Positions 43,735-54,502 of a DNA stretch of 64,000 nucleotides are shown here, in pieces. How positions within the stretch are numbered: the stretch's first letter is position 1; every line of letters starts with the position of its first letter. Origin of the DNA: Portunus trituberculatus (Eukaryota > Arthropoda > Malacostraca > Decapoda > Portunidae); contig NC_059259.1 of the NCBI RefSeq assembly GCF_017591435.1, forward strand, positions 944,075 to 1,008,074. The letters run 5' to 3'. The notes below the pieces were generated by a model. That model was not told the origin of the DNA and did no database searches. It worked only from the letters and a program-made list of their open reading frames with translations. The position numbers and the translations under genes are program-made.

Positions 43735-45790
43735 TTTTTTATGCTGGAGAGAAGCCAGCCAAATGTAACACTTGAGTGCTGGTTCCCTAAAAGGAAAGTA
43801 AAAAGTTAGCCAAAAATTAAGGAACAAATGTCTCGACACTCTCTCTTAAAAGAAGTCAAGTCGTAGGAAGACGAAAATACAGAAGCAGGCATGGAGTTCC
43901 AGAGTTTACCAGAGAAAAGTATGAATGGTTAACTCTTGCGTTAGAGAGTTGGACAGAATAGGGATGAGAAGAAGAAGAAAGCCGTGTGCAGCGAGGCCGC
44001 AGGAGGAGGGGGCATGCAGTTAGCAAGATAAGTAGAACAGTTAGCATGAAAATAGTGATAAAAGATAGAAAGAGATGCAACATTTCGGCGGTGAGAAAGA
44101 GAGTGAAAACAGTCAGAGGAGGGGAGCTGATGAGACGAAAAGCTTTTGATTCCACCTTATCTAATAAAACTGTGAGAATGGAACCCCTCCAAATATGCGA
44201 AGAGTACTCCATACAGGGGCTGATAAGGTCCTTGTATAGAGTTAGTAGTTGGAGAGGTGAGAAAAACTGGCGAAAAAAAACTGTTTTAGCAAGAGATGAG
44301 ATGTGAAGTTTCCTGTTAAGGTTATGAGTAAAGGACAGACTGAGAATATTTAGTGTGTAAGAGGGAGACTGGTGAGTGTCATTGAAGAAGGGGATAGTTG
44401 TCTGGAAGGTTGTGTCGAGTTGATAGATGGAGGAATTGAGTTTTTGAGGCATTGGTAACTACTAGATTTTCTCTGCCCCAATCAGAAATCTTAGAAAGAT
44501 CAGAAGTCAGGCGTTCTGTGGCGTCCCTGCGTGATCTGTTGACTTCCTGAAGGGTTGGTCGTCTCTGAAAGGACGTGGAAAGATGTAGGGTGGTATCATC
44601 AGCGTAGGAGTGGATAGGGCAAGACGTTTGGTTAAGATCATTAATAAATCATAGAAAGAGAGTGGCTGACAGGACAGAACCTTGAGGAACACCACTATTA
44701 ATAGATTTAGGAGAACAGTGGCCATCTACCACAGCAGCAATAGAACGGTCGGAAAGGAAACTTGAGATAAAGTTGCAGAGAGAAGGATAGAAGCCGTAGG
44801 AGGGCAGTTTGGAAATCAAAGCTTCGTGCCAGACTCTATTAAAAGGTTTTGATATGTCAAACGCCGAGATCTCTAAAAGAGGATGACCAAGACTCAGTAA
44901 GGAAATCCAGAAGGTCAGCAGTAGAGCGACCTTGACGAAAGCCACACTGGCGATCAGATAGAAGATTGTGAAGTGACAGATGTTTAAGAATCTTTCTATT
45001 TAGAATAGATTAAAAAGCTTAAGACAAGCAAGAGATTAAAGCTATAGGACGGTAGTTTAAGAGATTATAACTTTCACTCTTAGTAGTAACAGGCTGAATG
45101 TAGGCAAACTTCCTGCAAGAAGGAAAGGTAGAAGTCGATAGACATATTGAAAGAGTTTGGTCAGGTAAGGTGCAAGCACGGACGAACAGTTAGAGAACAA
45201 TAGGAGGGACCCATCAGGACCATAAGCTTTCCGAAGGTTTAGGCCAGCGAGGGCATGGAAAACATCATTGCGAAGAATTTTGATTGAATACATGAAATAG
45301 TCAGAGGGAGGAGGAGAGGCAGGAGCAAGTCCAGAATCATCCAAGGTGGAGTTGTTAGCAAAGGTTTGAGAGAAGATGAGATGGCAGTGGTGCCATCAGG
45401 ATGAAATAAAGGAGGGAAAGATGAAGAAGTAAAGTTATTGGAAATGCTTTTGACCAAATGCCAGAAGTCACGAGGGAAGTTTGGGTTTGAAAGATTTTTC
45501 TATTAATGAAGGAATGTCTGGCAAGTTGAAGAACAGACTTGGCATGATTCCGGAAAGAAATATAAAGTGCGTGAGATTCAGGAGATGGAAGGCTCAAGTA
45601 CCTTTTGTGGGCAACCTCTCTATCATTTATAGCACGAGACCAGGCTGTGTTAAACCAAGGTTTAGAAAGTTTAGGCTGTGAAAGAGAATGAGAAATGTAC
45701 GCCTCCATGCCAGACACTATCACCTCTGTTATGCGTTCAGCACACAGAAATGGGTCTCTGACACGGAAACAGTAATTATTCGGAGAAAAT
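43735..45790 (-). mobile_element. Jockey-like LINE, longest copy of the family here
   Basis: Minus-strand order: a pre-RT segment (KPWFNTAWSRAINDREVAHK, FRNHAKSVLQLARHSFINRK), a KAYGPDGSLLL-type RT start, then FDISKPFNRVWHEALISKLP, NSGVPQGSVLS and a degraded YADD region near 44590. The thumb includes LNILSLSFTHNLNRKLHISS, and the C-terminus lies at about 43870-44050. Several frameshifts split it, and EN is missing, so the copy is 5'-truncated at about 45790. Same family as 30250-31045 and 59830-61190. Confidence 0.85.
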
Positions 45791-45794
45791 CAAC

Positions 45795-46590
45795 ATAATA
45801 CCCCAAACTGCCAGAGGCAAAACGCCAGAGGCACCTCCGCTTTTGGGGATCCTGAAAAGGGATTGGAGAAATAGGACAAGATACAGAAATGAGACTGTAA
45901 TTGGAGATCGGATAAGAGATTACTTAAGATATTGGAAAATAGACATTGTAGAACCGGAAGTTGTTGGGGGGGACGAAAAGTCAATTAAAGCGTGTATATT
46001 ACGAGGTATAAGAGACAGAGAGGCAGAGAGAAGCCGAGGAGAAGGCGAGAGACGACAGCGAGACAGAACTATCATACCAGAGAAGGGTAAAAATGGGCGT
46101 CCGCTTATCTCAAGATACTATTAATAATATTAGTGATAATGATGATAATAACAGCAATTAGAGATAACAAGGCGGTAATTTTCGTTTCTCTTTGTTCATC
46201 TTGTGCATTTATCACTGTATTTCATTTCATTGTCCATTTATCACATGTATTGCATTGATTGTGTTGACCTGCATATGTTTACTGGTGTCATTTTTTCTTC
46301 CATCTGTAGATCATTTAATATTTTATAGATTAACTTCATGTGTATAAGTATCTATGACTATTTTTTCAATATTTTGTTTCTTTTTAATTGTTTATTTTTT
46401 CGCTATTCTTTGATTTATTATTTTTACTTGATTCATTTGTTTTGCATTGTTTATTTGTTATGTGGATTAAGTGAGGTGTGTGGGTGACAGCAGTGGTGGG
46501 CAGTGAGTGTGAGGGCACGCGCGTCCTGCACGGTGCAGGAAAACAACATTGATTGTGCTTCGTAATTGACAATTTGCAGCCAATTTGAAC
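45795..46590. other. Spacer with an unrecognised 93-codon ORF
   Basis: 45843-46124 (plus) encodes a basic, Arg/Glu-rich peptide (DRIRDYLRYWKIDIVEPEVV, later DREAERSRGEGERRQRDR) that I cannot assign. It could be LINE-derived or chance. The rest is T-rich. Confidence 0.3.
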
Positions 46591-46593
46591 TTA

Positions 46594-46651
46594 CCTAGCC
46601 TAACCTAACCTAACCTAACCTAACCTAACCTAACCTAACCTAACCTAACCT
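46594..46651 (-). repeat. Interstitial telomeric repeat (TTAGG)n
   Basis: Ten perfect CCTAA pentamers plus a variant CCTAG at the left edge, the complement of the TTAGG arthropod telomere repeat. Both flanks are unique sequence, so it is interstitial. It lies 55 bp beyond the stop of the KH-domain ORF, which reads towards it. Confidence 0.9.
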
Positions 46652-46706
46652 CGTCACTGATTTCTCATGTTGGGCTGCCGCTGGCCTGCAGCCTGCACAC
46701 ACTCCC

Positions 46707-47727
46707 TCACACAGTCTGCCACCACTGCCGCCTCAAGGCGTGGCCCCTAATGGTCACACTGGCGGTGTGGGTGTCACTGGAGGATGGCACCGTCACGCTG
46801 ACCGCTGGGTGTTCCTGAGCCAGCGTCCTCAGCGTCACTCCTCCAGAACCCACCACGTGGCGCCGCATGGCTGGTGCCACCTCCACCTTCACCACCACAA
46901 TCTTCCTCTCCTGGCGCCGCTGCTCTGCCCCGAGCAGCTTCTCCTCCACTGCCTGCAGGCGGCGAGTGATGTGCAGCGCCACGGCGTCAGCCTGTGTCTT
47001 GGGCCCCACGATGGTTACTTCCCGGGACGTGAGGTCCTGTGGGCGTGGCACGGACACACGCACGGCTGGGTACTGCTGCTGCAGCTGACGGATCGTGTGC
47101 CCTCGTGTGCCGATGACGTGACACCGTCTGTTTGGCGGCACCGGCACCGCCAGCTTCACTGTGCTCTCTTGCCATGACAGACGCACTCTGTTACGCTCCT
47201 CCTCACGGCGACAATTGTTGCCCCGGCGCGGCTCTTTGGGCTTGCGGGAGACGCTCTGTGGCTCGGGCTTAGGGGGTGTGATGGCAGGTGTTACTACTGC
47301 TTCGCCATTGTTCTCTTCATTGTGCCGCACTTTCTTCTTTTTCCTCCTTCGCCGACGTTTTGCAGCGCGGCTCTCTGTCTGCTTGTCGCCATTGCCTTGC
47401 TGCTCGACACACCCTGGAGCCTCTGCCGCTGATGGCTTGGCTGGCTCTTCATCAATCAGAGCATAGATCTTGGCAATCAGTGCTTCATCAATGTAGGCAG
47501 CTTGTTCAGCCTCTCGCTCAGGATCTTCCAGCGCCTCGCACTCTCCAGACAAGCGCTGGGCCGACTCGCTCTCAGGAGAGTGGCCGCACATCACTGGCAG
47601 TGACGGGGCCGTCTCCGAGGTGCTGTCAGCCAGGCTGTCACTCACACCATCCTTCTCCCCCTCATCCTGGCGTGGAGGCTCAACAACCACGTACTCGTCA
47701 ACCTCCTCGTCCTGCTGCTGAGCCTTG
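46707..47727 (-). CDS. Two-KH-domain, vigilin-like RNA-binding protein (exon)
   Basis: A 327-codon open frame, GC-rich unlike its surroundings. Residues 1-100 are acidic; 111-120 is a KRRRRRKKKK nuclear-localisation-like cluster. KH1 is at about 178-245 with a GTRG loop (194-197) and KH2 at about 264-318 with a GSGG loop (281-284). The VPVPPNRRCHVIGTRG and YPAVRVSVPRPQD phrases resemble vigilin-type KH repeats, which bind RNA. The frame opens upstream without a convincing ATG: AQQQDEEVDEYVVVEP extends to about 47727, where an AG precedes it, so this is probably an internal or 3' exon. The C-terminus RRQWWQTV looks out of family. One extra base in a GGGG run near 46746 would instead give PRLEAAVVADCVRECVQAAG, completing the KH2 helix. 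Confidence 0.75.
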
Positions 47728-47747
47728 CATTATATTATTATTATTAC

Positions 47748-47850
<103 letters not shown>

Positions 47851-47852
47851 AG

Positions 47853-47854
<2 letters not shown>

Positions 47855-47911
<57 letters not shown>
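47855..47911. repeat. (CT)n microsatellite
   Basis: About 28 CT units. The following GAAGATCGG and CTCTGAGCTCGC phrases resemble the SINE-1 body, suggesting a SINE remnant at 47911-47955. Confidence 0.9.
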
Positions 47912-47914
<3 letters not shown>

Positions 47915-48058
47915 GAAGATCGGTAATAATAATCTCTGAGCTCGCACCGAGAGGGTAAAGGGGCTATCACACTGGCCTATGATACGTGGAACGCGGGCCA
48001 TGGTTCTTGGTACGAAACCAGGAACACTATCACACACAAGCTGCCCGCGTTCTTGCTT

Positions 48059-48200
<142 letters not shown>

Positions 48201-48420
48201 GCAAATGGCCCACCGACCAAGACAAAGCCTAATCAAAATAAACCAGAACAAAACCATGCCGCTTATATCTCAACCTGTGCTTTGTCCTGGAACTGCATTT
48301 GCACTTCCTCTTGTTGAAGAAAAGTAAGTAAAAAAAAAAAACTAGAGAAAAGCTGAGACGTGCGCGCGACGGCAACTTTGGAGTCAGAGGTGGTTGCCAT
48401 GAGCCCAAACTATCGACATG

Positions 48421-48510
<90 letters not shown>
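48421..48510. repeat. (TA)n microsatellite inside the TIR element
   Basis: About 45 TA units, the second expansion in the same element. Confidence 0.95.
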
Positions 48511-48511
<1 letters not shown>

Positions 48512-48798
48512 CATTTCTAAATTGATGAAATATTATTTAATATTCCAATATGAAAAAATGTAGTCACGTTCTTTTTAGTTCATGTAAAATGTTTTTATTA
48601 TATATATTATATTTACTTTTCCATTGGGATAGCATACGGAGAACCGGGATGGATATGAAGCCATCCCAACTTGGTTCCGCTAATCCCGGGCAAGTTCCAG
48701 CTATCTGGAGCAGGTGTTCCTGGTTCCGCGTATCATAGGCCAGTGTGATAGGGCCTTTACGGCTGGTGGTTCCAAGTCCACTCGTGATCAGGCCTTGG

Positions 48799-48804
<6 letters not shown>

Positions 48805-48840
<36 letters not shown>
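48805..48840. repeat. (CA)n microsatellite
   Basis: About 17 CA units. Confidence 0.9.
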
Positions 48841-48842
<2 letters not shown>

Positions 48843-49060
48843 CTAATACTGGGTACATCAAGGATTCTAGGGAGGATATACGGGTTCAATGGGTAGGCTG
48901 GAGGAATTGATTAGGGAACCTCGCTTCCAACAGATGGCGCGTGGGTCGTAGGCAGTAAGGGTGTGAGGGATGGGGGGATCCATCAGCGGGGGAAGATGAG
49001 CGCCGTTACAAGATTCAAACAGTCAGTCAGTCACGGGAAGGAGCGCAAGGCACTTCAACC

Positions 49061-49413
49061 ATTGCCCGCCTCCGCCTGGGCCACACCACGCTCAGTGCTC
49101 ACTTGCATCGCCTACGTCAGTCTTGTGAGTTGTGACCCCTTCTGCCCTTGGTGTAGGACTACCCTGAGGCCATGGAACATTTCCTGCTTCAATGCCCACG
49201 CCTCCTCTCTCAACATACTGCATTACGCTCCGGCTCTCCGCCCTGGCCATCACAACACTCAACCTGCCCACCCTCCTGGCGGCCTCAGGCGTCCACCTTT
49301 CCTAGCTACCTGCTGTCCTTCGCCTTACTTGTGCCTTCTTGAGGAAGACCGGCCAGCTGCCACGCCTGTGATACCCACACAAGAATACCCCAGGACTCAT
49401 AAGGATCCATAGA
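49061..49413 (+). mobile_element. LINE 3' end, CPWC-knuckle type (plus arm of a palindrome)
   Basis: Reads ARLRLGHTTLSAHLHRLR, then a CPWCRTT knuckle and an EAMEHFLLQCPRLLSQHT segment (with frameshifts), then a 3' UTR ending ATAAGGATCCATAGAT. The LRLGHTTL...CPWC...EHFLLQCP order is the C-terminal region of RNase H-bearing LINEs. 5'-truncated. Confidence 0.75.
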
Positions 49414-49428
49414 TTTTCGTGACCTCTT

Positions 49429-49760
49429 TTGAATCCTTATGAGCCCTGGGGTAGTCCTGTGTGGGTATCACAGGCGTGCTGGCCGGTCCCTCAAGAAGAC
49501 ACAAGTAAGGCGAAGAACAGCAGATTGCTAGGAAAGGTGGACGCCTGAGGCCGCCAAGAGGGTGGGCAGGTCGAGTGTTGTGATGGCCAGGGCGGAGAGC
49601 CGGGAGCGTAATCCAGTATGTTGAGAGAGGAGGCGTGGGCATTAAAGCAGGAAATGTTCCATGGCCTCAGGGTAGTCCTACACCAAGGGCAGAAGTGGTC
49701 ACAAGACAGACGTAGGCGATTCAAGTAAGGAGTATGGTGTGGTCCAGGTGGAAGAGGGCA
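49429..49760 (-). mobile_element. LINE 3' end, CPWC-knuckle type (minus arm of a palindrome)
   Basis: Reverse-oriented copy of 49061-49413: DHFCPWCRTT, then NISCFNAHASSLNIL in a shifted frame. It begins with the GATTC/ATAAGG terminus at 49429. Only about 15 bp separate the two termini, so the copies are tail to tail. Confidence 0.75.
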
Positions 49761-49765
49761 GAAAA

Positions 49766-49768
<3 letters not shown>

Positions 49769-49832
<64 letters not shown>
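49769..49832. repeat. (TA)n microsatellite
   Basis: About 31 TA units adjoining the 5'-truncation point of the minus-strand LINE copy. Confidence 0.95.
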
Positions 49833-49836
<4 letters not shown>

Positions 49837-50043
49837 ATGTTTTATTTGCCTTATAAGTTCATAACCGCGAGAGAATGCAGGGACAAATAAGGGGAGGGGG
49901 AGGGAGCATGGGTGAAATTTTAAGTTACTCCTAATAACGTTTTCTATGAAATTACTCGCTTCCAACAGATGGCAGCACCGTCACTGTCCTCCAAACTTTA
50001 ACCCACACCAAAACTTCCTCTCTGTATATTCCTTGGGGTACAT

Positions 50044-50048
<5 letters not shown>

Positions 50049-50106
<58 letters not shown>
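50049..50106. repeat. (CT)n microsatellite
   Basis: About 29 CT units, followed by a (TG)n patch at 50186-50210 that marks the 3' end of the next LINE. Confidence 0.9.
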
Positions 50107-50108
<2 letters not shown>

Positions 50109-50215
50109 TTACCTTTCTCACGTCTTGAGATTCCTGTACATTTTCTCTTTGTGGTTTGCCTCATTTCTTGTACTTTGTGGTTCCTGTGTGTGTGTGCGTG
50201 TGTGTGTGTGTTTAC

Positions 50216-51420
50216 GAGTATATATTTACCTAGTTGTAGTTTTACAGGGCCTGGGCTTTATGCTCGTGTGGCCCCGTCTCCATATCTACACTTATCCAAT
50301 TTCTCTTTAAAACTATGCACACTCGTTGTTGATACCACTTCCTCACTCAAAATTTTCCAAGTCTCAACACATCTTTGCGGGTAACTATATTTGTTAACAT
50401 CTCTCAGACATCTTTCCTTCCTGAGTTTCTTACTATGCGATCTTGTGCTTCTAGTGTCATATTCTTCTCTCAGGGTTAGTTTCTCATAATTCACTTGATC
50501 CATTCCGTTAATCAATTTATAAACTTGTCATCAGATCCCCTATCTCTCTTCTCTGTTCCAGGGTTGGTAGATCCATAGCTTTTAGTCTCTCCTCATATGT
50601 CATCCCTTTAAATTCTGGAACCATTCTTGTAGCCATTTTTGTAGTCTCTCCAATTTCTTATGTGTTTCTTTTATGGGGGTTCCACACAACTCCTGCATAT
50701 TCCAATCTGGGTCTTATTTTAGTACTTATCAATTTCTTCATCATTTCTGTCAATATAGTGAAATGCTAATCCAATATTCCTTAGCAAATTATGTCTCTCT
50801 GAAAATTCTATCAATATGGCTTACCAGTTGATTGTTTTCTTCCATTGTCACTCCCAAGTCCTTTTCCTTTTTACTTTTTCTAGTTCTACTCCATCTCCCA
50901 TCTTATAGATTCCCACTGGTCGTCTTTCACTTTTCCCATTTCCATGACATGGCTTTTGTCCACATTGAATTCCATCTCCCATTTTTACTCCATTTCCAGA
51001 TCTTGTTTAAGTCTTCGTGCAGTATTTCACAATCCTCTTTCTGTTTTATGACTCTGCATCGTTTCGCATCGTCCGCAAACAGATTTATGTAGCTGTTCAC
51101 TCCTTCTGGCATGTCGTTAATATATATGAGGAAAAATATTGGCGCCAATACTGACACCTGTGGCACTCCGCTGTGTACTGGTCTCCACTTGGACTTCATA
51201 TCTTTAACTATCGTCCTTATTTCTCTCCGATTCAAGTAATTTTCCATCCATCTCAGTGTGCTTCCTTTTAAGCCACCCTTCTATAACTTCCATAGTAATC
51301 TTTCATGTGGCACTTTATCAAACGCCTTTTTAAAATCTAAATAAATACAATCAATCCATCCCTCTCTTTCTTGTACTTTATCAACTACTCTAGAGTAGAA
51401 ACTCAATAAATTTGTTACAC
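50216..51420 (-). mobile_element. CR1/L2-like LINE, 5'-truncated copy (minus strand)
   Basis: Minus-strand frame 50927-51247: NYLNRREIRTIVKDMKSKWR, SGVPQVSVLAPIFFLIYIND, LFADDAKRCRVIK and EDLNKIWKWSKNG. The catalytic FADD is present; the usual GVPQGS Gly is Val. The 3' end is the CTACAACTAGGTAAATAT phrase at about 50216-50235 next to (CA)n, identical in design to 5331 and 16731. The 5' edge meets another (TG)n at 51425-51448. Confidence 0.83.
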
Positions 51421-51448
51421 ACTAATGTGTGTGTGTGTGTGTGTGTGC

Positions 51449-51496
51449 ATTTCGTGAGTGTATTTTGTTGAGTGTATTCTTTTCTTTGGTAGCTTT

Positions 51497-51536
<40 letters not shown>

Positions 51537-51720
51537 AGTGGTGTGCTTTCCATGAAATATTAAACGTTTTTCTTTTATCTATTGACTCGGGAGTGAGATC
51601 GCCAAAAATACGATTAAATCTTTTAAATTCGGTATCGCCATTATAAATAGGTTGCGCCTTATAAATATGGGATTCAAAATACTCATAATGAGGAGCTCTA
51701 TCTCATGAGGTGGGTAAAAA
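51449..51720. other. Spacer with C and CT runs
   Basis: Contains a C run followed by (CT)n (51499-51528). Nothing else recognised. Confidence 0.4.
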
Positions 51721-51724
51721 ACAC

Positions 51725-53496
51725 CTAGTGGGATGTGGTGAAGCACTGGAATAATACCGGATCCAGGGTAAATGTCACTTGCCAGCGAGCACCCCACTCC
51801 TCTATCACTCGTAGCTGCTGATTGTTGGTCTCAGCAGCCCGCCCACTGTCCTGGCGTGGATAGGTATAGGAGAGGGTGCAGTCATCGGCATAGGCTGTGA
51901 CTCCTGGCAGTAGCTGGAGAAGGTCCTCCACGTAGATATTCCAAAAGAGTGGGCCAAGAACTGAACCTTGTGGCACTAATACCTCCACAGGCAGGGAATC
52001 AGATATTTGCCCGTTGACTACCACCTTCAGGCTTCTGTCCTGCAGGTAATTCCCTAGGAGTCGTAACAAGCCACCCTGGAAACCTTTAGCACGGAGCTTT
52101 TCTAGTAATCCGTTGTGCCATACTTTATCAAAAGCTCCTGCTATGTCCAAAGCAACCACTATAGTGTCCTTGCCGTCGTCGAGGGCGTCCTGCCACTGCC
52201 TGGTGAGGAGCATCATTAGGTCGGAGCTTGACCTTCAGGTCTGAACCCAAACTGTTGGTCTGAGAGGAGGGCATTGTCCTTGAGATGGCTACACACCACC
52301 TCTGCCACGACCCTCTCAAACACTTTACCCACCACTGACAACAGGGATATGGGTCTGTAGTTTTTTGGGTCCGTCCTGGAGCTTTTTGTGTGCAGGAACT
52401 ACTCGAGCCTCCTTCCACACTGAAGGCCAGACGTTTTCCCGTACACAAGTTGTGAAGACTTGGGTGAGAGGGGCAGCCAGTTCCTGGGAGCATCGCTTCA
52501 GCAGGTGCGGGCTGATGTCATCAGGGCCGGTGGCTTTCTGTGTGTCCAGCCCCGCAATAATCGCTTCACCTGCTGATGCGTCACCTCCACCATGGTGACA
52601 GTCTTCTCACATTGCTGGACCAGCTGAGGCGGTGGCTGCTGTGGATTCCCACCTTCATTTTTCCAGCAAACAAGGAAGCCAGCAACTGTGCCCTCTCCTT
52701 ACTGCTGGTGGCGACAGTACCGTCCTGCTTGCTGAGGGAGGGATGGATTCTTGGTGGCCAGTTCCTGTTTGTCCTTAACAAGGGACCACCAAGTTTTGTT
52801 TCCTACGCCAGTGCCACACAGTTTCCGGCGCAGGCTTTCCTCCCACTTTTTTAAGGCCCACTTGCTGGTTACCACCATCCTCCTGCATGCAGCCCTGTGC
52901 AGGTCCTTGTTGCGCCGAGTCGGGTTCCTCTTGTAGCGGAGCCAGGCAGCATACTTTGCCTCGGCAGCAACACGGCAACGGTAGCCAAACCATGGCTGAT
53001 CCGTCGATCTGGTGGTGTATTCCCTGTGTGGGACGTGGCGTCTCTGGAGGGCGAGAAGGTGAGAGGTGAGTGCAAGTGCTTCACTCTCTGCTCCTCCCTG
53101 TAGCAGAGTGGCCCATGGGGTGTGGGTCAGGTCGCGGCGCAGGGAAGCCCAGTCTGCTTTGTTCCACAGCCAGATGGTGCGGGTGGTGGCCTCGTCCTGA
53201 GCCACGCCCACTTCCAGCTGTGTCAGTACAGCGTGATGATCAGAGCTGCCCACGAGCCCCAGCTGATGACACTGAAGCTTGTCCTCCTGGTAGTCTGAGA
53301 TGACAGGGTCTAATGTCCCTCCTCGTTCATGTGTGGGGAAGGTGACATGATCTGTCAGACCCTGCACCTCCAGGAGATTTTCGTAGGCGTCTCTTTCCAA
53401 GTGGTGATTGAGATCCCACACAATCAACACGTGGCTGCAGCTGTGTGCCATCATCAGGTTGTCTAAGGTCTCAGTCAGGTACAAGAGTGAGTCAGG
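51725..53496 (-). mobile_element. Jockey-type LINE, second lineage (EN end and RT)
   Basis: Minus-strand EN: VLIVWDLNHHLERDAYENLL (GDxNxH equivalent), HERGGTLDPVISD and GSSDHHAVLTQLEV (SDH). The linker includes TDQPWFGYRCRVAAEAKYAA. RT: NYRPISLLSVVGKVFERVV, DQQFGFRPEG, VALDIAGAFDKVWHNGLLEK, VPQGSVLGPLFWNIY and VTAYADDCTLSY. Nearly intact, with a few frameshifts near 52130-52250 and 52580. EN is cut at its 5' side by a (GA)n tract, and the 3' end of RT is cut near 51730. Confidence 0.85.

Positions 53497-53561
<65 letters not shown>
53497..53561. repeat. (CT)n microsatellite at the LINE 5' break
   Basis: About 32 CT units at the exact truncation point of the minus-strand LINE. Confidence 0.95.
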
Positions 53562-53562
<1 letters not shown>

Positions 53563-53814
53563 GAACAAAGCTGCTTAGATGCAATGTATGCTGTCGATGT
53601 TACCCAAGTAATAATTTTATCCAGTATATCAGAACTAATGATGAAATTAAGGGTTGAAAACAAATGGAAAGGAAGAGTAAATTTGAGAAGAAATGTAAAA
53701 TTAAAACTACCAAAGAAAACTTCAAATCATACCAATAGCACAACTAAAAGCAAAGCAAATCAATGTTAGTGACAACGAAATATAAACAAGTAATTCAGGA
53801 AAACACCATCACCT

Positions 53815-53965
53815 GCTCCTTCTCCTGCTCCTCTTCCAGTAAGCCTGCCTGAAGTTTGGCCAGTGTCCTTTTAGTGAGCCAGTCCTCTCGTCACGAATTT
53901 CTTGAACTAATTGTGACTTCAATTGGTTTCGTTGGTCATAAAGAGAAAAAACAATAAACAAGGAG
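53815..53965 (-). other. Possible coiled-coil exon or pseudo-exon
   Basis: The minus strand reads YDQRNQLKSQLVQEIRDE, then after a one-base shift REDWLTKRTLAKLQAGLLEE followed by EQEKEQV. The composition is that of a charged coiled coil and unlike LINE sequence. The shift sits in a GAGAGG run. I cannot name the family; it could be a host exon, a pseudogene or chance. Confidence 0.25.
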
Positions 53966-54502
53966 AATGGCAAACTACCACAACTAAGAAAATTCAGTAA
54001 CTTGACAGAATATATAAACAACACTAATGAAGACATTTAAAATCCGTCACAACTTATTAGTCCAGTTCACTATGTATTTTCGTTTTTAATTTTGGGGGAT
54101 TTGCTAAACTATACATTTTTGGAATCCTTAGGATGCATAGAATACAAAAAACATTCTTTCCATTTTTTCCCAGGGGTCTGTGGCAGCCATCTTGGATTTT
54201 TAAATAAGAGCGTCAAAAATGAAGTTTTTATCTAATCATGGCCTATAAATCTTCACTTTGAAGCATTACATTGTATGATCAGGCACCAAGATTCAATGGA
54301 AATGAAAAAATTTACCTGTTTAATATGTAAGCAATGTATACATGGTATATCCAGTATGAAAAATTATAAAATTGAGCATCAAACGATTGATATCTTAACA
54401 TGTAACCGACGTAAATCTTTGCTTATAAATGTGTCATTCGTAAAACACAATTTAATGTCTGAAATAGGAACAGTATAGGTAGTCTTTCCTGAAAGTATAG
54501 TC

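Noticed and set aside
46594..46651. A true chromosome end
   Set aside because: Unique coding and non-coding sequence lies on both sides and the array has only about ten units.
52699..53568. Host gene encoding a 289-aa protein
   Set aside because: The SDH and NHH endonuclease motifs plus RT motifs downstream show it is the EN part of a Jockey-type LINE; its N-terminal Arg/Glu repeat is (GA)n.
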